DNA of 64,000 nt from Taeniopygia guttata (GCF_048771995.1 NC_133026.1:99597501-99661500); one strand, 5' to 3'. Shown: positions 11,442-33,668, counted from the stretch's first letter. Made by a program: numbers and translations. The notes: generated by a model from the sequence alone, not told the origin.

Positions 11442-14400
11442 GCCATGTGCCTTCTGCTTTGCTTCATCTCCATGAGGTCATTATCCATCAGCGAGGTCAC
11501 TGGATCCAGATTGTCACCCCGTTGCTTCGTTCCACTTGACTGGCTTGGGTTTGCATTCCATCACAGGATTTCCTACTCCAGCAGCTCCCAGAGACACAGA
11601 GCGCTGTGTTTGGATCTGTGCAGGGCGATACACAACGGGTCAGCTGCTCCCACTGGGAGAAAATCGATAGTTTGAAATTGTTGCCTCTTTTGTATGCGTG
11701 CGTCGAAATGAGAAAGCGTTTTCTCGCTTTCAATCTGTTTTTAACCATGCTTTGAATCATTTTTCAGGAGATGAGCTGAGATCAGGTGTCTGATGGAGAA
11801 CCAGACCTAGAACAGCGTCAGCGTTAGCACACTAGCCAACAGTAGGTCCTGCTGCATTCCCACCCTCGGAGTGCTCACGCCCTCATTGAGGCAGCCAAGG
11901 GCTGCGTCGCACAGCAGGCACCCAGCATGAGCAGCTCCGGTCAAATCCATCTTCCTTTGACCCATTTTGGTTGCTCTGAGATCGGGGTTCAGCACAGGAC
12001 TCTAGAGTGGCAGTGTCCTGGGGCAAAGCAGATGACAAAGTTCTTCGCCCGTGCGGTCAGCCATACCCCTGAGCTGCTGTACTTCTTAAGCCTTAGTGTC
12101 CTTCTGAGTGACTCCTGAGCAGGTTTTTAGTAGTTTACTTTCTATCTTGAATGTATGATAATGACTACTAGTAGCAGTGAATTTTAGTAGTAGACAAAGT
12201 TGTACAGTTTATGAGGAGGATGGGAAATAAGGGAGGCTTCTAATTTTAACTGAATACCTGTAAAATCCTTCTCATGGTTACTCAGAGAAAGCAGTGAGTA
12301 AGGTGTAAATTTGTATTATAATGGAGCACACAGATACTGCTATAGTTCTGTCTGGCAGCATATCCACTAGTAACCCCATTTTTTCTGGGGTTTATAACTT
12401 GGCTGTAAAAATTCGTGTTCTGCTGAAATTTGGGACAGTGCTCTCTCAGATTGGGAGCGATCTCCTTTTTCCCTTTAATCTTTTTTTCATTCTTTTGCCC
12501 TTTTTAATTCACTCACAAGAGAGTGCTAGGCTAATTGTTTAGAAGTTCCAACAATTTTACAATGTTAACTAACATCTCATGCTTTTTTGTACTTTTTTTA
12601 ATATTCAAAATACTTTTTTTTTTTTTTAATTCAGTCATAGCCAGAGTTTAGTCAATAATTTGGGCCAGATCTTTTTGGTATTTAAAAACAAGCTAACGTA
12701 GCCAAGTTATTAATACTTGAAAATCAACTACTGTAACTTTTTTCATAAATTTTTTAATACCCTGAGGCATATTTAATATCTATATAGCAGTGTATTATAG
12801 AATGACATAGCAGAAAAGTTTCAGATCTATTTATTAACATTTCTATTCTTCAAATTAATGAGAGATACCTCAGAACTGCTCCAAAGTAGCTGGGACTGGA
12901 CTTCCATAATGTAATTTTAAAGATGTATTAAACAAAACAGCTTCCTCTGTTCCTCTGTCCAAAAAGCCCAAGAGACAAATGCCCCTCTGGCTCTGGCAAG
13001 GCACAGTGCCCGGGCTGGGAGGCACCAGGGCTGCTTGGCTCCCATTTGGAAGCCTTTGGAGCAGCCATCCATATCGTCTCTTTCAGGCTGATTTGAAAAG
13101 CACATGCAAAAGTCTCTGTAAACATTTCCAGGGAGTCAGCCATCCTTATTTTTTTCTTAAAAGCCCCTTTGGAAAATGAGAATTTTTGCATATGTAGGGA
13201 TGATTGAAATAGTTTATATTTTTTTCTGGACCAATGCAAACAGGAAAAGCAGGGCTCAGTGCTAACTCTCCCTCCTTGCTGTCCCATTTAAGGTCATGTG
13301 TCACAGCCCTGTTCTCATGGTATCTCTGGAAAAGTGTCTTGCATGTTAAGGCACCTGGAGTACTGGCATGGGAAAGGGATGTAGGATTGCAGGGGAGCAG
13401 CACAGGCTGGCTGGTGGGAAAGATTCTGCTGTTGCTGGAAGGGTTGCCTGATCTCAGTCATATCAGCACTTTTTCTTGTTTCTGTGCCAAAACCAGAAAC
13501 CAGGCCGTGTGTTTGCTGCACAGTGCACCGGGGAACCAGACAGAAACAAATGCAGGAAATATCACTTTGCATCTGCCCTGTTGTTGTCACAATTTTTCAT
13601 GGAGATGCCCCGGCCATGTTACAGTTTCGCAGTCCTCTGCTCACAGTCTGCTTCCCTGGTGTCCTCAAGCCACCGAGGTGTAGGGCATCCAGCACATTTG
13701 TTTTCCTCTTGGAGAGGAATTTGGGATGTTGTAGAGCAGGCAGGATGAAGGACTAAGTAACTCCTGAGCGTGTGAAGGGAAACAAGTCTTTCATGCCTGT
13801 GCCCTGTTCCACTCTGGCAGTGTCCAGGGTGGCTCTGGGGCAGTGGCAGAGCCTTGTGATCCAGCCTGTGCCTTCCCAGAATTCCCACAAGTCCTTGGCT
13901 CAGGGCAGGCTCTGCTGTGCTGGGCAGGGCACAAACACTGAAAAACAATGCAGGGGCTGTACAGATGACTCCTTGTTGCTCACACGGAGCTGCCATGGGC
14001 CAGGGTCTGGATAACCTCCCTTTTTCACTGGGAAAAACCCTCCAAGCTGCTGACACATGCTGTGGCAGGCTCCAGAAGACATGCTGTGGAGGGCTGCCTC
14101 TCCCCTTCGCTCTATCCCTTCCTCCCTGGCACGGTTGCTCCGCATCATCCTGACATTTCATTCCACAAGCAGAGAAGCAGCGGGTTGGTTGGTCTGTCGC
14201 AGGAAGCCTGAAGGAGCTCAGCTCGCTGGTTGCCTGGCTCTGCAGAGGGGGCTATTTTTAGCTTTCCATCTCCTCCCTGCCTGCACCAGCATCCCAAATC
14301 CACTGCAGCCATTGGCCCAGCACCCCGTGGTGCTGCCCAGCATGTCCTAGTTACGGGCTGAACTTCACGTCAGCGTAGGAGGGGGAAATCAGAAGCTTGT

Positions 14401-15200
14401 AAATATCTGTAATATATTTATTAATATTTAGGAAGTCTCCATCAATCATGCAATGGGAATTGATTTTCCCATGATGTTTTAAAAAGGAAATGAGTCTTAT
14501 TTATATGTGTGTTGGCTGTTACCTTTTATTAGAGTTAATGCTTTCAGCCCCCTAATACAGTTTGCACATCTTAGAGTGAATTACTGCTGAAAAGAATGTG
14601 GCACTAGCACAGTGAACTCCGTTCCACAAATTTTACAATTATTTTCTTCTGTTTTTTTTTTTTTAGCTTTATTAGTATGCCCAATATTTCTTAAAATATA
14701 TCATAGCAGACCCAAGGAGCTAAAAATGCCTCTGGCAGCATCAGTCTTGTTTTGTATGTGAACCTGGTTGTGGGGAATGCAAAACCAGCTCTGCCTCATG
14801 GCAGTGATGGAAGATGTGAGCAGGCTTTTGCTGCAGCTCTCAGACCTGATCTTTCAAGTGTTCATGGTGACAGTAGTGTTTTGAGGGGTTGTTGGGTTTT
14901 TTTTTCCCTTTCTCCATTATTTGCTTTATACAGGGAGGGGTGTTACCTGGTAAAAATAAAATGCCTTTCCATTATAACCCTTGTCTGTGTTAATTATTCA
15001 TGGGAAAGCTGATTTAAAGGTTCTGTATCTCTCTTTTTTTGTGCTTTTGTAGTTTTCTAAGATCAGTCAGCTGTTTCTTTTGGTTAAGAATTGTTAATAA
15101 AAATGATTGCATAACAGCTGAACACTGGCTGGGCTGCATGAAGGGATGAAAACCTGTCGAAGTACCTTTAGAACAGCAATAAAAACTGCTTGTGTAACCC
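11442..15200 (+). other. Probable SPIRE1 3' UTR and downstream flank
   Basis: No coding exon or recognisable repeat follows the SPIRE1 stop. AATAAA signals occur near 14955, at 15096-15101 and at 15178-15183; the last is followed by TGCTTGTGT, a plausible downstream GU-rich element. If it is used, the 3' UTR is about 3.7 kb. The stretch is heterogeneous: 12100-12900 is AT-rich with poly-T runs, while 12950-14350 is GC-richer and open in several frames on both strands, none resembling a known protein. Confidence 0.5.
15178..15183 (+). terminator. Candidate SPIRE1 poly(A) signal
   Basis: Canonical AATAAA followed within 20 nt by a T/G-rich stretch. It is the most distal of three candidates on this strand before the spacer. 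Transcript ends would be needed to choose among them. Confidence 0.4.
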
Positions 15201-18200
15201 CAGTGATGTGATTAGCTCCTTGTCATCATCTGCAGACAACTCCCTCTGCTACCAGTGTGCTGCTTCTTCCAACACTGGCAGGCTGTACCTGAGGCAGCAC
15301 ATTTGTCCTGCATGTAATACAGGCTTTGGGAAATCTCCATCCCTTCTTCATCATTGGAAGAGAAATTCTGACACTCTTTTGGAGAGGTTTTTGATGGATT
15401 TGGTTTAGTTTTTAAACCAGAAGTGGAGAGAAGATTATTATCACACTCTTACATTGTTCTCTCTTCTCTCCTGAGTATCCCTTTTTCCCCAGTCTAGTTC
15501 AGCATCAGCTTCCCTGGTTCATTACTGGCTGCATGCTCTATAGGTTAAAACTGATTTAGAACCTCCAGCTTTAAACTGCTGATTGCTACCTTCCTGCTTT
15601 ACTTCATCCAGCAGCACTGCACAACTCTTAGGAATATCTGTCTTACAGCTCAGTCTCATCTGTGAAACAGTGACACCACACAGGCATGAGAGAAAGGTGC
15701 TGCAACTCTACACTCTGGTGCTACAGCACATGGATTATGTTCATGTTACTAGAAAATTTTATACTGTTGCCATGTTGATAACTTGGAGCTGCTCTGGTTT
15801 ATTTCTTCTTTTGTATATGTGTATCTTAAGGCCAATCTGAGAATGTTTATGAATACCAATTCCAGCTATAGAAACCTCTTTTGTTCTTTCTGTCTGATTT
15901 TTACTACTGTGTTTCAGATTTTTTGGGTACCTGAAATTACTATTCCTCAGAACTACCTTGTAGGAGAGCCGTGACATTAGCTCAGCCTGATGTGATACAA
16001 CAGAGCACAGAACCCCTGTGCTGAGGGGCACCTGTGAGCTCCAACAGCCCAGAGCCTGGGCAGCCTTCCCTGTTCCCTCACCTTGACATTGAAAAATCCC
16101 AGAGCTGCCCATGCTGCTCAGCTGCCCTGGCACAAGCTGTGAGCTGCTCTGTGTCCCAGAGTCCCCAGCTGCAAAAAGACACTACAAAGTGGTTGCAAAC
16201 TGTTTAAAGAATTTTGAGAGCTGCTGCTGAAGAGCTGAGTGCTCAGTGTCAAAGCTGAAAGGATCCTGCAGTGCAAGTTCCCATCTGCTTTCAGTACGTG
16301 AAAACAATTAGCCCTACTTCCAGATGAAACAAATTCCAGAGAGGTGAAACTTGACAATATTCTGACAAGCAAAGTCTTGTGAATTAATTTTTCTATGGTA
16401 GGTCTGCACTCAACGAATGTCATGAGGCGTAATCAGGAGATGGAGCTAAACAGGCATCAAATTTTATGCAGTAGTAGCTTAGTTTGTTTATTTGCAATAA
16501 ATCAATTCAGTAACGTTCCAGTTTGTTCCCTGGTCAGGCTATTTTGCAGTGTCAGTGCCTGGCTGAACCGAGTGTCAGATGAGAGGTAGCCCAGGCACTG
16601 TGTCCTGAGGTAATGGGAGCTGCTGCCGTCTGCAGAGGGCAGCGAGATGGGGTCTGTAGAACATTTCCAGATGTTTGGAACAACCCTTTGGAACAGACCC
16701 TTCCGAACAGGCCTTACTATAGCTAATTTAAAAATACACTTGTAAGCAGATGGTCTTTCAAGGTACCAGATTGCTACTGTAAACTCTGAAAACTCTCAAA
16801 AGCTGAAAAGGACCTGTTAAGATTATTGATATATTTGATTTTTCAAAAAAAAACACCCATAAGAGCACTCAGTATGAAAAAAATACTCTTGGTCCCTCCG
16901 ATGCAGCTGAAGGTGTTTCCACTAAGCTTCAGGTCCTCTCTGCATTTCTCTAACCAGTGACACCGGTGCTTAGCAATGGGAGCCAGCAATGCTTTGGGTT
17001 TTGCAAGATGGGCCCTGGGCCAGACAGTGCAGCATGGGATTTTTTAAACTGGATTTCAGAAATCTGAGTTCAGAAATCTGCTAAATTTAGAATTAAAGGA
17101 CATGGGCATGAGTTGACATAAGTTCTGCAGGAGGTGGGCTTCCAAAGTTTGGTGGAAATAAGCACCAGTTCAGCTGGCACAGATCTCTAGAGAGGCAGCA
17201 CTCTCAGGGCTCAGCTTTCAGGAGAGACAGAGCCCAAGGCCCAGCTTCAGCTGAGACATTTAAGGAGGGCATGTTCCCATTGAAGGGTTCATGTTTTCAC
17301 TACCTGTGAATCAAAAGCGAAAAGAAGATAATGAGAAGGGGGTTTGAGCTGTATTTCTGTTAAAGCTGGTTCCATCTCCCTCACACCCTTCTTTAATAAA
17401 AAAAAAAAATTCCCAAACAGGAGGTGCACTTTTTGGACATGAACAGGCCTAAAGCACAAACCCTTCCCCTTCGAGCTTCCTCTGCTTCTGTGCTGTCACT
17501 GTGCATGTACCGTCTGCGCATCTTCAGGGACACCAGGGGCATCAGCTCTAACAGCAAAAGGCCACAGAATTGTCTTCTGCTTGTTTCCATGTTATGTGGT
17601 ACTGAAATGCAATTCCTTGTTCATGCGTTATTAATTAAAAGCTCTTTAAAACTACTGCATTGATCTCACTTTCTTGAGGGAAATGTAAAGACCACGGGCA
17701 CCATTTCCTACAGAGCACAGCTGGCGAGGCCATGTGCCATATTTGTTTGGCCAAGCAGAGCTCTGAGCTTTAGCAAGGTCAGACATAAAATTATAGCAAA
17801 GTAAAAGAGAAGGTATTGTACCAGCAGGGCCCCACATTAGGGGCCCTTACTGATCATTTCACTTGCAGGTGCCTTCCAATAAAATGAGAATCATACCTCA
17901 GTCACCTTCAGTAGTGGAAAAATTAAAAGGACAGGACTTGTATTTCACAGAAATGCCTTCTCACTGAACAAATCCATAGTGAAAGCATGACCTGCTCCCT
18001 GGAGCTGCCATTAAAAGACTTGGCCCATAACCTGCATGATTCTGACAGGTGGAAAGTAGTATTGGTGGGATGAGAAGGTAGTTTATCAGATAAATAAGGT
18101 CTTATTTACAAGTCAAGGCTAGGGATTTTAGATGAGTCTTTCCTGTTCTAATGCAAAATGAAGCAGCTGCGAGTCACAAATGCAGTTACCAGTCCAGGCC

Positions 18201-20139
18201 CAGAGGACCCCTGCAGAGCTTTTGAGCAGTGTGTGGCTTACAGCAAGCTCCAGGGAGACTGGTACTGGATCCTGCTGCCTACCCAGCACAGACTAATGGA
18301 AATTGGTTTTCTGCAGCTTTTTCAGAAAATCAACAGTCGGTTAGATATTATCACAGTCACACCCAGAAGTGTTTTTTTGAACTGCACATGGCATTTATTT
18401 TGGATAGCACCACAGGGTACAGAGACACTTTACAGCCCTGGCCTTCACAGAGTGGTGTTGCCTACCCACCACTGCTCCACCTGAGGATTTGAATGAAAAG
18501 TTTCTCATCAAGGAGCATGGCTGGTCATTCACTCAGTGCTAGGTTATTACATTGTCAGCACATCAGTGCCCAGTTTGTGCTCTGCAGCACTTCCTGACAC
18601 CACTCACTGCAGCTCAATGCCTTTGCTTATTTTAAGCAAAACCTTCAAGAATATGGGAGCTTTCACTAGGATTGCCTTTTGTCCCAACAAATATAACCCT
18701 CCTCCAGCATGCCTGCTGACCTGATGAGGTAAAGAAATAAGAAGTATGGGGGAGCACGGAAGACTAACACTCCAGACCATTTAACTACACTGTTTTAATA
18801 CTTCTGTTGCTAACATGAACCTGCACCAGCACAAAAACTAGACATCAACCAGAAGCCAGTCTATTTGGAGTGTGGCATCTTCAACATCTTGAGATCCTCC
18901 AGGGCCAAGAACCAATGTGCCAAGTTTGCCACACTCTGGGAACCACTGCTGCTGTCTTTCCTCACTTCCTCCCCTGCAGAGGAAGCAGTTCTTCCCAGCT
19001 TCTTCCTTCCACAGCAGGTGTGTGTGACGCAGCTGTGGGGATGGGGAGAGCAGCCACACTTCTATCCAGCGTGGAGACCTGATGTGCTGGCACCAAATTC
19101 TTAAAATCCAACCACCTCCCTATATCACACCCTTGAATTGCAACCCAGCAGCTGAGAAACACCAAACTGCAGCTTGAACGACTGCTGCAAACAACCTCCC
19201 TCTCACAACTCACAAACCCAACTTCAGTTCCACTTTCAGCTCTCAAAATGCAGAATTCTTTCTCAAGATGGCACTTGCTGCCTATTAATCAACATGGTTA
19301 CAAGCACTGAGGACAGAGCACAAGTAGGAAAGGTGCTGATGCCTGGCAAGTGGAGCAGCAGATTGGAAAACCAAGCATTTAGCCACATACTTCCTAAGAG
19401 GCAAGAAATGGTGGAGTGAAAGCAGCCCAAAACCAAGGAGGAATGAAACAGAAAGGAGATGGTGCAACAGAAGCAGACAGGGATTAGCTCCTTGCAAGAA
19501 GGAAACAAAGTGTCAAGAAAGTAATACAGGAACTTGGTGTGTAATTGGTGCTGACCTGAGGGTGTGGCAGAGGATTTCAGCTCAGAGAGCCTGTGGTGAC
19601 TTTTGTGGAAGCCATTGCTGAAGTGCTGAAAGCGCTACGCACAAGTCAGCCAGCCCTAAGACAACACTAAGTAAATATTTCATTTCTGATTCAAGGAGAA
19701 GCTTTAGACAACTCTTCTCCCATACTTAAGCAATACATGAACCTTTCCAAAGGCTTTCCTACCCCTGACACTCATGTTTTCATCCCTCCAGCAGGCATGT
19801 ATGGAAATGCTGCAGCACAGGTTTTCAAATGTACACACGCCACCAACTTTTCCCTCTTTTTGTGCAGAGCTCTGCCATAGCTGCACTCCCCTGCCTAGCA
19901 GAACAAGACCAGGAGCTAGAACATCTCTGTTCCTCATCCAGGAAGTGGCATCACTCCTGAAAAGGGGACAACTGACCTGCTCCACAGCCATCCATCTTAT
20001 CTTCCAGACATGAGCTGCTTTAAGCTTTAAGTTTCTGTTCCAAAATAGGAAGGGCTTTAGGTCCACATAAAAAGAGCAATGTAAATATCTGCTATTCATT
20101 TAATTGCTTTCAACTAATAGACATATTTTTTAAAGTAGG
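15201..20139. other. Spacer between the convergent genes SPIRE1 and PRELID3A
   Basis: No gene, RNA gene or clear transposon seen. Open frames here are short, overlap on both strands and lack recognisable domains. Part of the right half may be distal PRELID3A 3' UTR, since a minus-strand AATAAA (TTTATT on the plus strand) occurs at 18394-18399. Confidence 0.5.
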
Positions 20140-21689
20140 TTTATTCATTAAGATCATATAATTTAGTTACACCCAAATAAAGTTTACTTTCAAACTAACC
20201 AGAATATGAATACTGAAAACTTCCTTAAGCTACAAACACTTTAAAATTATCAGCTCAAAACAGTGACCAACATTTTAGTCTTCTGTTTTTTTAAAAGTTA
20301 CTCATGCTCTTTAACAGCTTCCTGAACACATGCTTGCCACTTGAACAAGTAAACATCCTTGCAACATTTGTCTCACTTTGTGTGCACACCAAAAAATAAG
20401 TTTAAATGCCCTAACAGAGGTTCTGTCAGAGAAACATATACTACATCTGGACCAAACATGACAATTCTGTAAACATCGGACAAGGCTGGAGTCATTACCA
20501 ATATATATTTATGCATATTTAATAGGAAAGTTTCTGCAGTTATTGGAGTATTTTTCCAGATAATGAGAAGCATTTCAAAGGATTCTAAAACCATTTTGTA
20601 CCCACATGGAAAAGAGTAGAAAAGGTTCAGTTACACTGGTAGTCAGTAGTTAACAGAAAGCATTTAGAAATGAGAGTCCATTTGTGGTTCTTATACTCTT
20701 GTTTTCTCCATTCAGCAAATTAAAAGTTTCTCTTTATGAAACCTTACCATTTGGATTTAAAATTTTCTGCTCATTTCTCATTTCAAGTCTTCTGGTTATT
20801 GCATCAATTTCTCCCTCAGTTAAGATGTGATGTGAAGAGCAAGGACCAGTGGAACAGCACAGTCTCTTTATTCCAGCAGCCTACAAATACCCTTCTTAGA
20901 CATAAGTATTTTCCAGCACCTTCCAGTAATCACTACCCCTGTCCCTATAGGGAAGGGAGGAACTAGGACAAATTAATAAATAGGAAAATAAATTATACCC
21001 TTCTCCCCACCAGAAAAACTATTTTAGGCTATTAACATCAATAGAAACTATCCTTGTTTGGATACAAACATCTAAGAGGTAAAGTATCTGTGTGTCATCT
21101 TCAGGCAGCACATTTAAACAACCTAAGAAGAGTTAGTTCCACTCAAGATGTAGCCTTTCAAGATGAGCCTCTAGATAAATATCAGATTCTACAGTATCAT
21201 GTTCTGACTCATGTAGTTCCCTTTAACTGGCCATAAGACATTATCAGATTACAAACCAGACAAAACTCAGTGCTCTAGGACCTATCAGCCCTTTACAGAA
21301 CAGAAGTTCACACAGAAAAACCTTTATCCCACACAAAGGTTTGTTTCAAGCTTTTCAGTTTGAGATGGTGTAAATAACACATGCCCTCTACCTTTGTTTG
21401 AAAAGGTACATTTAGGCTGTTTTGAATGTGCTAAATGTTTTGTTTCCAGTGTTAAAGATAAATTGTTCATATGAAAAGAGCATCTGCAGGAGGTCAGTTT
21501 AAACTTCAGTAGATAACAAGAGCTGCTGTGGAGATGATGGATGAGGTTCTCTTCCACTGATCCGGTATTCTTATAAATGGATAAAACCTCTGCAGATCAG
21601 CCTTGGGAGGGAGCTCTACAGAGCAGTCTGCAGAATAAGACTTTTCTGTCAGTTACTTTGTTTTATTTGGTGAACGCAAACTTTTGGTT
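20140..21689 (-). other. Probable PRELID3A 3' UTR
   Basis: AT-rich sequence after the PRELID3A stop. Minus-strand AATAAA signals (TTTATT on the plus strand) lie at 20867-20872 and 20140-20145, which would give 3' UTRs of about 0.8 or 1.55 kb. A more distal end is possible. No repeat recognised. Confidence 0.45.
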
Positions 21690-30914
<9,225 letters not shown>

Positions 30915-30946
30915 GGCCGCTCGCGGTGCGTCCCTCAGAGCCCGGC

Positions 30947-31009
30947 GGGAAGGAAGGAGAGAAGGAGGAAGGGAAGGAGGGAGAGAAGGAGGGAGGGAAG
31001 GAGGGAGGG
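30947..31009. repeat. 63-nt uninterrupted purine tract (GGGA/GGAA repeats)
   Basis: Every base on the plus strand is A or G, built from GGGAGGGAAGGA-like units. On the PRELID3A sense strand it is a C/T tract in the presumed 5' UTR, starting 33 bp before the ATG. In the PRELID3A frame it would read as PPSL repeats, which looks like chance rather than protein. Confidence 0.9.
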
Positions 31010-31231
31010 CACGCGGCGGCGGCGCGCGGCTGACTGACAGCCTCGCGCCGGCCCGGCAAGCGCGAGCGGCCACCGGGAGGGGCGCGGGGGCGTGCCCGCG
31101 CCGGCGCGCGCGTCACGCACTGCGTCACCGCCCCGCCCCTCCCGCGGCCGTGGAAGCGGCGCTGCAGCGCACATGCGCAGAAGCGCGCGCCGGCCGGGCC
31201 CGGTGTCGGTGTGTCCCGGGCTGGAAGCGAC

Positions 31232-31455
31232 TCACAGGGATCGTCCAAGTCCAGCTCGTAGCCCTGCCCATGACAGCCCCAGAACCGTGTGCCCGAGAGC
31301 GTTGTTCAACTCTGTCAGGCTTGGTGCCGTGACCACTTTCCTGGGGGCCTGTTCCAGTGCTCAACAGCCTCTACATAAAGAACCTTTTCCTGATATCCAA
31401 CCCAAACCTCCTGTGATACAGTTAGCGCTGGAAAGGCATGTCCTGAGAAAGCAGT
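31232..31455 (-). mobile_element. CR1 LINE fragment, antisense
   Basis: Matches the CR1 3' region in reverse as I remember it: GAGAGCGTTGTTCAACTCTG, GTCAGGCTTGGTGCCGTGAC, CCTGTTCCAGTGCTCAACAG and AACCTTTTCCTGATATCCAA. It is a 5'-truncated copy at the edge of the PRELID3A CpG island. Boundaries are approximate. Confidence 0.8.
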
Positions 31456-31549
31456 TCTGTGTTACCACTGATTGACTGTTCCCCCTGATCGTCACAAATA
31501 AACCCTCACCACCAACTCCTCAGTACAAAGGAGACGTGGAGCTCCCGGA

Positions 31550-32004
31550 GCAGGTCTGGTGGAGAGCTATAAATATGATGGAATTGGAGCATCTCTCTCA
31601 TGAGGAAGGAAGGGCTGAGGGACCTAGGCTTGTTCAGCCTCCAGAAGAGATGGCTGAGAGAGGACTGCATCATTGTATATATATATATTTAGGGTGCCCA
31701 GAGGATGGATCCAGGCTCTGCTCGGTGATGCCAAGCATTAGGACAAGAGGCAACAGGCAGCAACTGATGCTCAGGAAGCTCTGTCCAACTGAATATGAGG
31801 AGGAACTTTTCACTGTGTGACCAAGCACTGGAACAGATTGCCCAGAGAGACTATGGACTCTCTCTTACGGCAGATATTCAAGAACCATCTGGATGCAACT
31901 CTGTGCCATGTGCTCTGGGATGACCCTGGTTGAGCAGGGAGGTTGGACCCAATGACCCACTGTGGTCCCTTCCTTTCCCATTTTGTGATGTAAGGATTCT
32001 GTGA
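31550..32004 (+). mobile_element. CR1 LINE fragment, sense, with terminal ATTCTGTGA
   Basis: Typical CR1 3' end: TTGTTCAGCCTCCAGAAGAG, GGACAAGAGGCAACAGGCAG, AAGCACTGGAACAGATTGCC and GCAGGGAGGTTGGACCCAAT, ending in the CR1 terminal motif ATTCTGTGA at about 31996. It carries a short TA microsatellite at 31676-31689. It looks like a different CR1 subfamily from the copy at 31232. Confidence 0.88.
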
Positions 32005-32135
32005 GCTACCAGCATTTTGGTTTAAGCAAACCAGGAGTTTTTATAAAATACCCTAATAACAGCCATGGTGGTGACATGCAGCCAGGGACAGCATGTGCTG
32101 GACTATGCGCAGGGATTAAGTGATTGTTGAGGAAT

Positions 32136-32445
32136 ACATGTGGAGCAGTAGCTCGGTTTGCAAGCTGCAGATTGAGACGTAGGTGGAGCTCTCGGCGGGA
32201 GCCTGAGACAAGAGGCCATGAACTGCCAACCCTTTGGTGGTGCCAGCCAGGTGAATGGACACTGGGAGACACAGCAGGGGCAAAGACTCATAGTAAGAGT
32301 GAAGTTTGCATGTGGCTTGGACTGTGGGGATATAAAAGCTAGGGGTTTCTTTGTTGGGATCTCAGAGGCACGAGCTGGGACTCTTTCTGTGTTACTGCAC
32401 CATGAATAAATTGCTTTATGGAATGAGACATTTGAGACTCTGCCA
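32136..32445 (+). mobile_element. Probable solo LTR of an avian endogenous retrovirus
   Basis: A block of about 310 bp bracketed by an 8-bp direct repeat (TGAGGAAT at 32128-32135 and 32446-32453). It has a TATA box (TATAAAA, 32331-32337) and an AATAAA signal (32405-32410) at LTR-like spacing, and ends near TGCCA. No retroviral genes are seen beside it, so it looks like a solo LTR fossil. The family is unresolved and the exact ends are uncertain. Confidence 0.5.
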
Positions 32446-32453
32446 TGAGGAAT

Positions 32454-32825
32454 GTGGGGTGGATCCAGTAAGGAAACCTGGCCTGACTGTGTGAGGGGGG
32501 GTCAAGTGGGGCACCTGTGGGTGCACTGGAGCTGCCCGGTGGAAAGGGGCTGTGGTGCCAGCAGTGAAAGTCTCTGGCATTGGGAATGTGACTGACAGTC
32601 TTGTGAATGGTCAGACTGGGATGTTTCCTTAACAGTGGTAACGCCAAATGCCTGAGTTCACCTAGAGGACTTTGCACAGACTCATTCCACAGCAAACACA
32701 TTGATATGAAACGCCTTACATAATGGGGCAAATATAGGAGACAGATTTCCTTATGTCCTACTTTGGCTTTGTAGAACATTACTGCAGGCTAAACCAGCCC
32801 GGCAGCAAAGAGACCCACCCTTCTC
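32454..32825. other. Unassigned sequence between solo LTR and CR1
   Basis: About 370 bp of mixed composition with no gene or family I can name. It may be old repeat sequence because everything around it is, but I see no diagnostic motif. Confidence 0.4.
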
Positions 32826-33668
32826 AGTGATGCGGTCTGGCCTGGGCCAGGCTGAGCCATGCCCCGCTGGCTCACACGCACCCTTGAGTCAGCAAAGGGA
32901 CTGGGACAAGCTGGAAAGATGGGCTGGGACCAACAAGAGCAAATGCTGGGCCCTGCACTTTGGCCACAATAACCCCATGCAGCACTGCAGTCAGAGTGCT
33001 TAGAAAGTGGCCCAGTGGGAAAGAACCTGAGGGTGCTGGTCAACAAGAGCTGAACGTGAGCTAGCATGTGCCCAGGTGGCCAAGAAGGTCAGTGGTACCC
33101 TGGTCTGTATCAGAAGCAGGACCAGGGCAGGGATTTCCCCCCTGTATTCAGCACTGGTGAGGTCACACCCTAAATACTGGCTTCCATTCTGGGCCACTCA
33201 GTTCGGAAGAACATTGAGGCTCTGTAGTGTCTTCCGAGCAGGGCAATGAAGCTGGTGAAGGGTCTGGAGCACATGTGCTGTGAGGAGCAGCTGAGGGAGC
33301 TGAGGGTGCTTAGCCTGGAGGAGAGGCGGCTCGGGGTGAGCGTATCGCTCTCTACAACTGCCTGAAAGGAGGTGTTGGCCAGGTGGGGGTCGGTCCTTCT
33401 CCCGGGCAAGCAGGACAAGAGCATGTAACTCCAAACTGCGCCAGGGGAGGTTCAAGTTGGACATTAGGAAGAAATTCCTCACAGAAAGGGGGATTAAATA
33501 TTGGAATGGGCTGCTCAGGGAGGTGGTGTTGTCACTGTCCCTGGAGGTGTTTAAGGAGAGCTCGGACGTGGCACTTGGTGCCATGGTCTAGCTGACGTGG
33601 CGGCGCTGGGTCACAGGCTGCACTCGATGATCCCGGAGATGTTTTCCAACCCGATGCATTCCGAGATT
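32826..33668 (+). mobile_element. CR1 LINE fragment, sense, ending at the AFG3L2 promoter
   Basis: The longest CR1 copy in the window, about 840 bp. Motifs: CACCCTTGAGTCAGCAAAGG, GTGCTGGTCAACAAGAGCTG, GGTGAGGTCACACCCTAAAT, GAGCAGCTGAGGGAGCTGAG, CTCTCTACAACTGCCTGAAA, TTGGACATTAGGAAGAAATT and CACTGTCCCTGGAGGTGTTT, finishing with a CpG-richer version of the usual end (CACTCGATGATCCCGGAGAT, then CATTCCGAGATTCCG). It is 5'-truncated. Its 3' end is about 200 bp from the AFG3L2 start codon. Confidence 0.9.

Noticed and set aside
13619-14161. 180-codon minus-strand open frame after SPIRE1
   Set aside because: No domain, overlapping open frames on the opposite strand, GC-rich composition; likely chance.
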